Positions 35,135 to 43,359 of a stretch of DNA of 64,000 nt are shown in pieces. The stretch comes from Fodinibius sp036381435. GTDB taxonomy: Bacteria; Bacteroidota; Rhodothermia; Balneolales; Balneolaceae. Position numbers and translations under genes: made by a program. Position 1 is the first letter of the stretch. Each line of letters begins with the position of its first letter. The DNA lies in contig DASVCW010000041.1 of assembly GCA_036381435.1 (NCBI GenBank), forward strand, positions 8,751 to 72,750, read 5' to 3'. Under the pieces are notes generated by a model. It saw only the letters and a program-made list of their open reading frames with translations, did no database searches and had not been told where the DNA came from.

Positions 35135-38100
35135 CTACCGGCCGATAAAAACAAAAGGCGCCCAGAATTTTGGATGAGCGTAAGCCGGATGAGCTATAAG
35201 CTCCAGCTTAGCTGTTCGCAAGGCATTAGAAAAGGAAACCGAAGCCCCTTTTAAGTAATTTCTGTAGAAATCAATCATCAGCCGGGCGGTGGAGCGGTCG
35301 TCCACTTTCCATAGAGAAACCAGCAAGTTTTCCACTCCTGCGAACTGAAAAGCTCTGCTCAGACCGATAATACCTTCACCCTTCATCACTTTTCCCGTGC
35401 CCGTTTCGCAGGCGCTCAGCACCGCCAGCTCATTCTGTAAATCGAGATTATACACTTCTTCTGCATATAAAATGCCGTCTTCAGAGGGATCGGTACCCGG
35501 GTAAAAAACGATACCAGATTCGTAAGCTCCCGTATCTGTAGCAAAAGCATGGGTCGCTAAATGCAAGAACCGATAGTTACCCAGATCTGCTGTTTTGAAT
35601 CTTTTTTCGGTGGCTTCTTCCCGCATAAAAAGCTTTGATTCAGATTCATTGCTAAAAATGCTGCTCCAAAATTCGTCATCCTCTTCAAAAAGCGCTGCAA
35701 TCTGCCGCACTTCATATTCCGTTGAAAAAAGCGGCGGCCAGTTTGGTCCCTTTTCTCCCCGGTTTCGGCCGGCAACCACTTCACTCGAAAAAGTAACCGG
35801 AGCAAAAGCGGCAAAATTTGAAGTGTAAGCAGGCCCATCCGATGTTTCTGACAATGTGGATAACGAAAATGACGGGCTGTAACTGACCGTAAAATAGTTG
35901 ATCAGATAGGGAAGGTCAGTATAGGAAAAGTTCTCCCTGTCATCTGTAGACTGAACCAAAAGCGCCTCAAACGGCAACAGGTTCAGGGCACCATCGGGCA
36001 CAAAGAGGATGTTGGGGCTTTGAATATGCTTAACCACCGGGTGCAGGAGCTTTTCATATAAGTCAAATCCGAGGCTTAGATATAAACTGTCGGATTGTTG
36101 CATAATCGCTTTTCGAAAGTGGCGGATGTTTTTCTTCAGCAGGGAATCAAAGGGCAGCGGGGCCAGGTGCAGGTTGTTTGCATCCATCACAAAAACCCAA
36201 GCCGATTCTTTTCCATAGAAATACTCCACCAGCGTCAGGTTTTGCTTTTGCAGTATTTCCTGAATGGCATCCACACTTGGGATTTCCTGGTTGTATTTCA
36301 GATTGTGATAGCGCGGGAATTCAACCTCCAGGTAGCGCAGGTGATTGTCTAAAGACCGTTTCAATGCAAAGAGTGAATTCCTGAGTTGGCCGGTTTCAAC
36401 CGCTTCTCCCGGAGTATCAATAGCATTGTTCAATTGCTGATGAACATCAGTGATTTGATTACGAAGCTGGTTTTCATAACGAATCAGCGAATCGGGAATA
36501 CCTGCAAAACCTTTGGCCTGCTGCGTCTTTATCAGTTCCAGGATCACCCGCGTCTTGCTCTTTTCTGCAAAGAAGAAAGCCTGTTCCAGGTAGGCCCGCT
36601 CACCTGTCTCTTCAAAAAGCCGGTAGGCCGCTTTGATAGCCTGCTCATACATCTCATGGCTCTCACGGCTCATCAACAATTTGGACTTTTTGCTTTGAAA
36701 GCCGGTTTGCAGGAAATCAAGAAGCTCCGAAAGGCGGCGGTATGATGCCAGCGCCGCTTTCAAAAGGACAGTATTGCTGCCTTTATTGAAAAATTGATAG
36801 AGCGTTTTCCCTTTATCAAATAACACATTTACTGCGTAAACAGGATAGCGAATGTTTTTGACTGAAGGATTGCCGGAATAAGAATTTGTCTTAAAACCAT
36901 TGGATAACACTTCCAGCGCCTGTTGATGAAAAGTGAGCGCGCGATCAAAGAATCCCTGCTCTGCGTAAGCTTTGGCAATGTTATTCAACGCATCTGCCAC
37001 GTAAGGATGATCATCACCCCGGTATTTTCGCGTAATTTCCACTTCGCGCTTAAAATAAGTTATCGCAGAATCGGGCTCGTTTTGTTTCAAAAAAAGCAGG
37101 CCGAGTGAATTGTAAGTATTGGCCAGCTTAGGGTGACTGTCCCCAAGCGCTTTTTTTCGAATAACCAGCGAACGACTGAGATAATCTTCGGCCTTTTCAT
37201 ACTCTTCCATCTCCAGATAGATACTGCCGATGTTGTTGTAACTTATCGCCAGGTCAGGATGATTTTCCCCGCGAACCTGCTTCTTGATTTCTGCCGACTT
37301 GATGAGATATTTGATTGACTGTTCAAAATCCCCAAGCTGAAAATAGCTTACTCCAATATTATTGAAAGCTATGCCCACTGCCGGATGGTTTATACCATAC
37401 GTTTGCTCGAACGAAGTTACCGCTTTTTTAAAATAGCCGATCGCCTTGCCGATATCACCCGATCGATAACTGAGTCCCCCTAAATTATTGTAAACTGCTG
37501 CCACATTCGGATGGCCTTCACCATACAGCCCCCGGTTCATCTCCAGTTCTTTTTGATAAAAAAGCAACGCTTGATCGTAGCGTCCCATACTCACATAATT
37601 CACCCCGATATGATTATACAGAACCGCCAGGTCTTTTTGATGTGCAGGATTATCATGATCCAGTGCTTCAACCCCTAGGCGATACTGCTCCATCGCCTGC
37701 TCGTACTTCCCCTGTTCATGATAAATCGATCCGATGGCGGTATAAAGGTTGACCCAAAGAGGGGGTGGTAGCTCAGCCCTTTTAGCAATTGCCATTCCTT
37801 TTTTCAGCCAATGGAGGGCTTTTTCAAAATGATTTCTGTCGGTTTGGATGATGCCGAGGTTATGGTAAGCACCTACCGCTTCAAGAGCCGGGATATTTGC
37901 ATACTCTTTATAAATTTTTAGTACTGTTTGTGCAAATCCTTCAGCTTTATCGAGTTTATTTTGCAAACGGGCATTGAAACTGAGAGAATTATAACACTTT
38001 GCCACTTCCGAAAATTTAGCGGCTGCTTTGTAATGGCGAATGGCTTGATGAAGGAGTGCAGATGAACCTTCGTACTGCGCTTTGTATTGCAAATCTATAG

Positions 38101-38224
38101 CTTTTCCATAAAGCCGGTCAGCCTGAGAAGCATTTTGTGCGAAAGTGTGGGGTATAGAGATCCCTGCTATCAGAATGAATGATGCGATCATCACCCTGAA
38201 GGAGAGTACCTTGCAATAAGCCAT
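35135..38224 (-). CDS. Exported TPR-CHAT caspase-like protein 2
   Basis: A 1029-residue paralogue of the protein at 31828-34746. It has a signal peptide (about 1-29, ending HTFAQ) and about nine TPR units of the longer kinesin-light-chain type (HPNVAAVYNNLGGLSYRSGDIGKAIGYFKKAV, HPDLAISYNNIGSIYLEMEEYEKAEDYLSRSL), spanning roughly 35-445. A helical linker and a C-terminal CHAT domain (about 740-1029) follow. The catalytic His892 (FLHLATHAF) and Cys939 (AVLSACETG) are in place, as is GEGIIGLSRAFQFAGVENLLVSLW. The repeats differ in type from those of protein 1, so the pair is not a recent tandem duplication. It is convergent with the 40-aa ORF. Substrate and trigger are unknown. Confidence 0.92.
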   Translation of the reverse strand: MAYCKVLSFRVMIASFILIAGISIPHTFAQNASQADRLYGKAIDLQYKAQYEGSSALLHQAIRHYKAAAKFSEVAKCYNSLSFNARLQNKLDKAEGFAQTVLKIYKEYANIPALEAVGAYHNLGIIQTDRNHFEKALHWLKKGMAIAKRAELPPPLWVNLYTAIGSIYHEQGKYEQAMEQYRLGVEALDHDNPAHQKDLAVLYNHIGVNYVSMGRYDQALLFYQKELEMNRGLYGEGHPNVAAVYNNLGGLSYRSGDIGKAIGYFKKAVTSFEQTYGINHPAVGIAFNNIGVSYFQLGDFEQSIKYLIKSAEIKKQVRGENHPDLAISYNNIGSIYLEMEEYEKAEDYLSRSLVIRKKALGDSHPKLANTYNSLGLLFLKQNEPDSAITYFKREVEITRKYRGDDHPYVADALNNIAKAYAEQGFFDRALTFHQQALEVLSNGFKTNSYSGNPSVKNIRYPVYAVNVLFDKGKTLYQFFNKGSNTVLLKAALASYRRLSELLDFLQTGFQSKKSKLLMSRESHEMYEQAIKAAYRLFEETGERAYLEQAFFFAEKSKTRVILELIKTQQAKGFAGIPDSLIRYENQLRNQITDVHQQLNNAIDTPGEAVETGQLRNSLFALKRSLDNHLRYLEVEFPRYHNLKYNQEIPSVDAIQEILQKQNLTLVEYFYGKESAWVFVMDANNLHLAPLPFDSLLKKNIRHFRKAIMQQSDSLYLSLGFDLYEKLLHPVVKHIQSPNILFVPDGALNLLPFEALLVQSTDDRENFSYTDLPYLINYFTVSYSPSFSLSTLSETSDGPAYTSNFAAFAPVTFSSEVVAGRNRGEKGPNWPPLFSTEYEVRQIAALFEEDDEFWSSIFSNESESKLFMREEATEKRFKTADLGNYRFLHLATHAFATDTGAYESGIVFYPGTDPSEDGILYAEEVYNLDLQNELAVLSACETGTGKVMKGEGIIGLSRAFQFAGVENLLVSLWKVDDRSTARLMIDFYRNYLKGASVSFSNALRTAKLELIAHPAYAHPKFWAPFVFIGR

Positions 38225-38661
38225 CTGAATTTATTTGTCCAACATACCTTTAGTATATTTTATTAAAATTAAGGAGGAAATGAAATTAAAAATGACTAAT
38301 GTGGAACAATTCTCTTGAAGAATCCCAAATTCCTCCCTCTCCGATAAAACTAAATTAGCTGTGAAGGATTTGGATTCCTGAACGCAAGGGAATGATTCAC
38401 CCCCTGGCTCCACAATGAATTAAAATCAGGATTAGGAGACTTTTTTTGATAACAGGCTTGAAAATTCCCTTAGCGAAGGGGGATTGAAAAGGTGAGGAAG
38501 TCTCCTGAATCAAAGAGTGGGAGTACAGCTTTTGGAGCATTAGATAGAGAATCATCATCTCATCCGGCGACTGGTTTTGTCGCCCGATGAGTGGATGGGC
38601 AAGAATCTCAATCCCATTCATCGGGCTTCAAACCCAGAACCCTAGATGAAAAATGCCACAT
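38225..38661. other. Gene-less stretch upstream of TPR-CHAT 2
   Basis: No gene that I can support. A textbook AAGGAGG (38271-38277) precedes a 12-codon plus-strand ORF at 38280-38318. TTCCCTTAGCGAAGGGGGATTG at about 38464 is a copy of the unit following scpA. A hairpin TCATCCGGCGAC / GTCGCCCGATGA lies at 38560-38590. The promoter of the CHAT gene should be near 38230-38300. Confidence 0.5.
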
Positions 38662-39615
38662 TTAATCCTTAAACATCGAATTAACGAACAGTTCGCGGTC
38701 AAAAACCTGAAGATCTTCAATCTGTTCACCCACGCCGATGTACTTCACTGGAACTTCCAATTCATTAGAAATGCCGATTACAATTCCGCCCTTGGCCGTG
38801 CCGTCGAGTTTGGTGAGTACGAGCCCGGTGATGTCAACGAATGAAGTAAATGCTTTGGCCTGCTGCATGGCGTTTTGTCCGGTTGAAGCATCAAGTACAA
38901 GCAGCACTTCGTGGGGAGCATTGTCCACAATCTTGCCCATTACCCGTTTGATTTTTGCAAGTTCGTCCATCAGCGATTTTTTGTTGTGCAGACGTCCTGC
39001 GGTATCAACCAGCGCTATGTCAGCACCGCGGGCTTGGGCAGCCGCAACGGTATCGTAAGCAACTGCGGCTGGATCGGCATTTTGCCCCTGCTGGATGATA
39101 GGCACATCAGCCCGCTCACTCCAGATTTTTAGCTGGTCAACAGCTGCCGCGCGAAAGGTATCGGCTGCTCCCAGCATCACATTTTTACCGGCCTTTTTAT
39201 AAAGGTGAGCCAGCTTGCCGATCGTGGTTGTTTTGCCTACGCCATTTACCCCTACGATCATCACAATATGCGGCTTTTGAGGGAAATCGGCATCAAACTC
39301 AGCAGGTTGATTTGTGGCGTGATCCCTGAGCAGGGCGATAATCTCTTCACGCAAAATAGCCTGTAATTCGTCACTGTTAAGATACTTGTCCCGGGCGACG
39401 CGGGCTTCAATGCGGTCAATGATTTCGATGGTGGTTTTGACACCGACATCAGAGGTAATGAGAATTTCTTCCAGGTCATCGAGTACTTCGGCATCAACCG
39501 TATCTTTACCGGCAATGGCCTTACCGATTTTGTCCATAATGCCGGAACGGCTCTTTTCAGTACCTTTTTCGACCTTCTCCTTTTTCTTGAGTCCTATTTT
39601 TTCGAGTAAACCCAT
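38662..39615 (-). CDS. ftsY: Signal recognition particle receptor FtsY
   Basis: A 317-residue SRP receptor GTPase that docks ribosome-SRP complexes at the inner membrane for membrane-protein insertion. The N-terminal four-helix domain is followed by the G domain: P-loop GVNGVGKTTTIGKLA, DTFRAAAVDQL (G2/insert box), DTAGRLHNK (G3), TKLDGTAKGG (G4) and GVGEQIEDLQVFD at the end. The long acidic A domain of E. coli FtsY is absent, as is usual outside enterobacteria; a Lys/Glu-rich segment (about 8-25) may bind the membrane. The ATG at 39615 is preferred to a TTG two codons upstream. Confidence 0.97.
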   Translation of the reverse strand: MGLLEKIGLKKKEKVEKGTEKSRSGIMDKIGKAIAGKDTVDAEVLDDLEEILITSDVGVKTTIEIIDRIEARVARDKYLNSDELQAILREEIIALLRDHATNQPAEFDADFPQKPHIVMIVGVNGVGKTTTIGKLAHLYKKAGKNVMLGAADTFRAAAVDQLKIWSERADVPIIQQGQNADPAAVAYDTVAAAQARGADIALVDTAGRLHNKKSLMDELAKIKRVMGKIVDNAPHEVLLVLDASTGQNAMQQAKAFTSFVDITGLVLTKLDGTAKGGIVIGISNELEVPVKYIGVGEQIEDLQVFDRELFVNSMFKD

Positions 39616-39641
39616 ATTCAAACGATGTCAATTAATTCTTT

Positions 39642-39735
39642 TTAAACCGCAAAGCACGCAAAGAGGGCGCAGCGAACGCAGAGATTAACTTACTACATTG
39701 CGAACCTTGCGTTATCTTAGCGTCTCTGCGGTTAA
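39642..39735. repeat. Palindrome of the CGCAGAGACGC type
   Basis: TTAAACCGCA and TGCGGTTAA form the ends. Inside are ACGCAAAG, CGCAGAG and their complements GCGTTATCTTAGCGTCTCTGCGG. It belongs with 44579-44640, 45784-45842 and the weaker copies at 26620-26670, 41205-41245 and 52655-52731. Confidence 0.7.
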
Positions 39736-39751
39736 TAATACTGTTAATCTG

Positions 39752-40342
39752 TTAATTAAATTCCAAGCCCTTGCGAATTTGATTAAAGCGGTGAAGATAA
39801 TCAAAGGATGAGAAAAACATAAGTGCCAGGGAGGCGCCCATCAGCATATCGTGAACGGCTGTGGCTTCGGGATAAAAGAACTCCGACAGCCAGTAAAGCC
39901 CCAGCACGTTTACGCTGATTTTGCCCGACATCACGGCCATAGCCACTTTTCCTCGCAATCTGCGAATATACAGCGAGCCGCTCATAATAATTGCATCTCT
40001 TATTACTTCAAGAATTAAAAACCACAAGGGAATGATGCCGATATAAACCGCGTAAAGAAAAAGAATGAAAGCACAGAACTTATCAGCAACGGGATCGAGA
40101 ACTTTTCCCCATTCCGAGATTTCATTGTTGAGCCGGGCGATAAAACCATCCAGATAATCAGATATAATACCATAGAGTACCAAAGCAGTTATCACCCACG
40201 TAATCTGATGATTGTTTAGGTAATGCAGATAAACAATGGGAAAAGCAATAAAAACTCGTGAAATTGAAATAAGGTTCGACCAGGTGAAAAACACCTGTTT
40301 CACTTCTACGCTTTTTTGATCTATGTTGATGGCTTCAGGCAA
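39752..40342 (-). CDS. pgsA: CDP-alcohol phosphatidyltransferase (PgsA-like)
   Basis: A 196-residue membrane enzyme of the CDP-alcohol phosphatidyltransferase family, most likely phosphatidylglycerophosphate synthase, which makes the first intermediate of phosphatidylglycerol. The family motif D-x2-DG-x2-AR-x8-G-x3-D-x3-D is complete (SDYLDGFIARLNNEISEWGKVLDPVADK). About five hydrophobic helices are visible. The N-terminus is uncertain: the open frame starts with TTG at 40342, while GTG codons a few residues on would give a start just before the first helix. It lies next to ftsY but is separated by a palindromic repeat. Phosphatidylserine synthase is a less likely alternative. Confidence 0.86.
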   Translation of the reverse strand: MPEAINIDQKSVEVKQVFFTWSNLISISRVFIAFPIVYLHYLNNHQITWVITALVLYGIISDYLDGFIARLNNEISEWGKVLDPVADKFCAFILFLYAVYIGIIPLWFLILEVIRDAIIMSGSLYIRRLRGKVAMAVMSGKISVNVLGLYWLSEFFYPEATAVHDMLMGASLALMFFSSFDYLHRFNQIRKGLEFN

Positions 40343-40419
40343 TGGGAGAATTTTTTCTTCTTATACTTGTAGCTCTTTGAGCGATTAACTTAAAACCAAT
40401 CTGTAAGTGTCCGAAGGAT

Positions 40420-40479
40420 CTGACAGCGTTGGTTAAAAAGACGCTGACACGAATCAGAAAACCACTGGCACGCTGTCAG
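40420..40479. repeat. CTGACAGCG / CGCTGTCAG inverted repeat
   Basis: Inverted ends of 9 bp with a second GCTGACA inside, in the spacer between the divergent pgsA-like and Nudix genes. It could be a hairpin or a repeat remnant. Confidence 0.5.
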
Positions 40480-40567
40480 GTCATATTTTTATTTTTCAAT
40501 TGCTCAACACATACTCGTGTAATGTTTATAAATTACTTCATCACAAAAGATAAACAAAATTATTACT

Positions 40568-41134
40568 ATGAACGACTCGCAAAAACTGATTGAACAAACC
40601 CTTTCATCAAAAGAAATTTTTAAGGGTCAACTGCTCCATGTTTTTTCGGATGAAGCGCGGCTGCCTGATAACTCTGTTTCTGTGCGTGAATGGATTAAAC
40701 ATCCGGGGGCATCGGCTATTGTACCCGTTTTTGAAAACGGAGATGTCATGCTCGTTAGGCAATTCCGGTATCCCGCTAAACAGATTTTTTATGAAACTCC
40801 TGCCGGAAAGATTGATCCGGGTGAAACTCCTGATACCACTGCTGAACGTGAACTTAAAGAAGAGGCGGGGCTGATCTGTCAAAATCTCGACTATGTGGGA
40901 CATTTTTATCCCGCCATTGGTTATGCGGATGAAGTAATCCATTTTTATGTAGCCTGGGATATTGAAGAGATGAAACAGGCGATGGATGATGACGAGTTCG
41001 TGCTAAAAGAACGAATGCCTTTTCGCGAAGCGGTGGAGATGGTGTACCGGGGAGAAATTACGGACGCTAAAACTACAACTGCTTTGCTTCGAAGCTGGCA
41101 CTGGTGGCAACAGCATGAACCGTTTGTGATTTAG
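40568..41134 (+). CDS. Nudix hydrolase (ADP-ribose pyrophosphatase-like)
   Basis: A 188-residue Nudix enzyme hydrolysing a nucleoside diphosphate linked to another moiety. The complete Nudix box G-x5-E-x7-RE-x2-EE-x-G is visible as GKIDPGETPDTTAERELKEEAG at about 88-109. The upstream strand (GDVMLVRQFRYPAKQIFYETPAGKID) and the total length resemble ADP-ribose pyrophosphatases of the NUDT5/YqkG type, which clear free ADP-ribose. Substrate is inferred from these features only. A purine-rich GAAGGTAGAAGCTGGAAG tract begins at the TAG stop codon. Confidence 0.9.
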   Translation: MNDSQKLIEQTLSSKEIFKGQLLHVFSDEARLPDNSVSVREWIKHPGASAIVPVFENGDVMLVRQFRYPAKQIFYETPAGKIDPGETPDTTAERELKEEAGLICQNLDYVGHFYPAIGYADEVIHFYVAWDIEEMKQAMDDDEFVLKERMPFREAVEMVYRGEITDAKTTTALLRSWHWWQQHEPFVI

Positions 41135-41280
41135 AAGGTAGAAGCTGGAAGTTGGAAGGTAAATACCTGAATAGCGTTACCGTTTTTATGTTTTAACGTT
41201 TTTCTCTGTGAATCTCTGTGCCTACTCTGCGTAACTCTGTGCAATAGCCAGAAGAGAAGTAAACTAAAAATTAATTACTT

Positions 41281-41308
41281 CGTCTCACATTTCACGTCTG
41301 CCGCCTCA
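41281..41308 (-). repeat. Purine-rich GTGAGA-type repeat, copy D
   Basis: On the minus strand GGCGGCAGACGTGAAATGTGAGACG follows directly on the TGA stop of the gene ending at 41306, in its sense direction. It is the fourth member of the family of copies A-C. Confidence 0.65.
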
Positions 41309-41602
41309 AGAAATAATCTTCTCTTCCACCGCCAAATCATATAGCGATTGATGCAAATCGGAATCAGTAATATCGCCGCGTTTGATCAGCTCCTCAACCT
41401 CATCACCGCGCAGCATTAAGATACATCCCATTTTATTAAGCGTTTCATCAAACGTACGGGGGTCTGCCATGGAAAGCTTTTTCAAATCCATGCCATCGGG
41501 ACTTTTAGTAAGGTTTACGAGACAATAAAAATTATCATCATTGCTGCTTCCGTCATCACCGAAAGCGAAAATTTCTAATTTGGTATCTTCCTTTTTAAGC
41601 AT
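41306..41602 (-). CDS. Small protein of unknown function
   Basis: A 98-residue acidic protein that I do not recognise (MLKKEDTKLEIFAFGDDGSSNDDNFYCLVNLTKSP...). It has a beta-rich first half and a helical second half (VEELIKRGDITDSDLHQSLYDLAVEEKII). There is no signal peptide or membrane helix. It lies 26 bp downstream of the HTH protein gene on the same strand, so the two are probably one operon and may act together in regulation. Codon use matches the surroundings. Confidence 0.7.
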   Translation of the reverse strand: MLKKEDTKLEIFAFGDDGSSNDDNFYCLVNLTKSPDGMDLKKLSMADPRTFDETLNKMGCILMLRGDEVEELIKRGDITDSDLHQSLYDLAVEEKIIS

Positions 41603-41628
41603 GCTAAAGTTTTCTAAGTTTCTAAAAG

Positions 41629-42039
41629 TTAATTGCCATGGCGTTCTAAAAAATCGCGCGCCTTGATCAGTTCCACTACTTCACCATTCTTTCGATCAAT
41701 AACCGCAACCTGAAACAGGCTGACTATCGCCTGATTTTCAATACATTCAATCGTTTCATCAACCGTTGCACACTCCTCCTGCTCACTGACCAGATCATTC
41801 ACCCCCTTCACCACATAACGATAATCATTCGAATTCTTTCTTTTTGATACACTTCCGGATTGTGGTTCATTAAAATATTCCCGCAGCGCTTCTTCGGTCA
41901 CATACCATTGTACACCCAGCTTGCGGGCACGGATTTTTCCCTCCCGCAGATACGCCCGGATTGTCATTTTGCTAAGGCCGAGCTGCTTATGAAGATCATC
42001 AACAGAATAAAGAGTAAGTTTTCCAACTTGTTTTGGCAT
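41629..42039 (-). CDS. Excisionase-type helix-turn-helix protein
   Basis: A 136-residue DNA-binding protein. Residues about 1-58 form a MerR/excisionase-like HTH_17 domain: LTLYSVDDLHKQLGLSKMTIRAYLREGKIRARKLGVQWYVTEEALREYF. The remaining 75 residues are unassigned (YRYVVKGVNDLVSEQEECATVDETIECI...) and look like a small alpha/beta domain. Despite the domain name there is no integrase or other mobile gene nearby, so a housekeeping regulator is more likely. The ATG at 42039 is chosen over an upstream TTG. The next gene (41306) is probably cotranscribed. Confidence 0.8.
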   Translation of the reverse strand: MPKQVGKLTLYSVDDLHKQLGLSKMTIRAYLREGKIRARKLGVQWYVTEEALREYFNEPQSGSVSKRKNSNDYRYVVKGVNDLVSEQEECATVDETIECIENQAIVSLFQVAVIDRKNGEVVELIKARDFLERHGN

Positions 42040-42290
42040 GATGCACAAAAAGGGCTAAAAGAGTCAATAAAAGATAATTAAATAGAAAGGTTAAAGTTAA
42101 CGATAGTTTATCAATAGATAAATATTAAAATAACATTAATTATATATTACTTATACTATTTACATGTAATACAAGAAAAACTTGTTCCGTGTAGGGTAAA
42201 AGCGATATATTATAAATAGTTACTTGAAAATAAAGCCTTGTGGGTCCCTCCCTTCTCTCTTCAAGTGCTCTTCAACCAACCCCTCTTGCC

Positions 42291-42764
42291 ATGAAATCCT
42301 CCAAATCAATTCGTGATTTATTGCTGGAACAGCTGGCCGAAAAAAATGCGCATATTGATTTTGAGCGAGCGGTTGATAACCTTTCTGTTGAAGATGCCGG
42401 TTCACCCGTTGAAGGCTTGCCACATACTATTTGGCAACTCATCGAACATATTCGGATAGCGCAGAATGATATTCTCGAATTCTGTAAAAATCCCGATTAT
42501 GAGGAGATCAACTGGCCGGATGATTACTGGCCGAAATCATCAGAACCGACTAACAAAGAAGCACTGACAGCATCAATCCAGACCGTGAAAGACGGAATTC
42601 AAGAAATGCGGGAGATGGTTGAAAATCCGGGGAATGAATTGCAAGCTCCTTTTCCCCACGGCAACGGTCAAACTCTCTTTCGGGAAGCCATGCTAATTGT
42701 TGACCATAATGCATATCATATCGGGCAAATTGTACAAATTCGCCGTCTGCTCGGAAGTTGGTAG
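42291..42764 (+). CDS. DinB family protein
   Basis: A 157-residue member of the DinB/YfiT-like four-helix-bundle superfamily, metal-dependent enzymes or stress proteins of mostly unknown substrate. The three metal-binding histidines fit positions in PHTIWQLIEHIRIAQND (the first-helix His) and DHNAYHIGQIVQIRR at the end. The ATG at 42291 is preferred to one 51 bp upstream because homologous proteins begin near SIRDLLLEQL. A second DinB protein is encoded at 58098-58592; the two are only distantly similar. Confidence 0.85.
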   Translation: MKSSKSIRDLLLEQLAEKNAHIDFERAVDNLSVEDAGSPVEGLPHTIWQLIEHIRIAQNDILEFCKNPDYEEINWPDDYWPKSSEPTNKEALTASIQTVKDGIQEMREMVENPGNELQAPFPHGNGQTLFREAMLIVDHNAYHIGQIVQIRRLLGSW

Positions 42765-42850
42765 CCTATTCTGCAAACGCTTGTTATATTTGGCATTAAA
42801 AGAGTTTTACCTATATTGATTTAATTCCTATCAATAAAACCAGGGTTTCT

Positions 42851-43225
42851 ATGAATGCACTATCAACAACAGGTCGTATTCTTTTCGCACTTCCATTCGG
42901 CGTTTTTGGAATTAACCATTTTTTAAATGCAACCGTATTAGCGGGTTATGTCCCCGCATTTTTTCCCGGCGATGCTATTTGGGTTTACCTGACCGGCATC
43001 ATCTTTTTGGCAGCATGTATTTGCATTATTGCAGAAAGGAAGGTGCGCTTAGCAGGTATGCTGCTGGGAATTATACTGCTTGTTTTTGTTCTTACGATCC
43101 ACTTGCCCGGTTTATTTAATTCTGTACAGACTTCCTTAACGCCCTTTCTGAAAGATTTGGCATTAGCAGGCGCAGCGTTTTATGTAGCGGGGCATTATCA
43201 TGACAACGATATGGAAGTGGAGTGA
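42851..43225 (+). CDS. DoxX-like small membrane protein
   Basis: A 124-residue inner-membrane protein with four hydrophobic segments (about 8-25, 41-61, 68-88 and 98-115). The start RILFALPFGVFGINHFLNA and the length resemble DoxX-like proteins, a family linked to redox and thiol stress without a settled reaction. It follows the DinB gene by 86 bp on the same strand. The C-terminal tail HYHDNDMEVE is hydrophilic. Confidence 0.72.
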   Translation: MNALSTTGRILFALPFGVFGINHFLNATVLAGYVPAFFPGDAIWVYLTGIIFLAACICIIAERKVRLAGMLLGIILLVFVLTIHLPGLFNSVQTSLTPFLKDLALAGAAFYVAGHYHDNDMEVE

Positions 43226-43359
43226 TATGGCTACTCAAGGCGAAGTATGACCCCACCAGTTTGGAACACAGATGCTAAGGATAGGCACAGAAAAATTATC
43301 TTGATTATCAGTACAATCTGCTTATATCTGTGTTCTATTCACTGGCTGTCATATTATTT

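Noticed and set aside
38280..38318. 12-codon ORF with a perfect AAGGAGG upstream
   Set aside because: Strong ribosome-binding sites are not the rule in this genome, the peptide has no leader-peptide pattern (no run of one amino acid, no attenuator hairpin), and no gene follows on that strand.
38231..38413. 60-codon minus-strand ORF just upstream of TPR-CHAT 2
   Set aside because: It starts in a repeat-like stretch and has no domain or membrane pattern; position alone is not enough to call it.
41629..42039. Excisionase of a mobile element
   Set aside because: The HTH domain is of excisionase type, but no integrase or attachment repeat is near, and the C-terminal domain points to another role.
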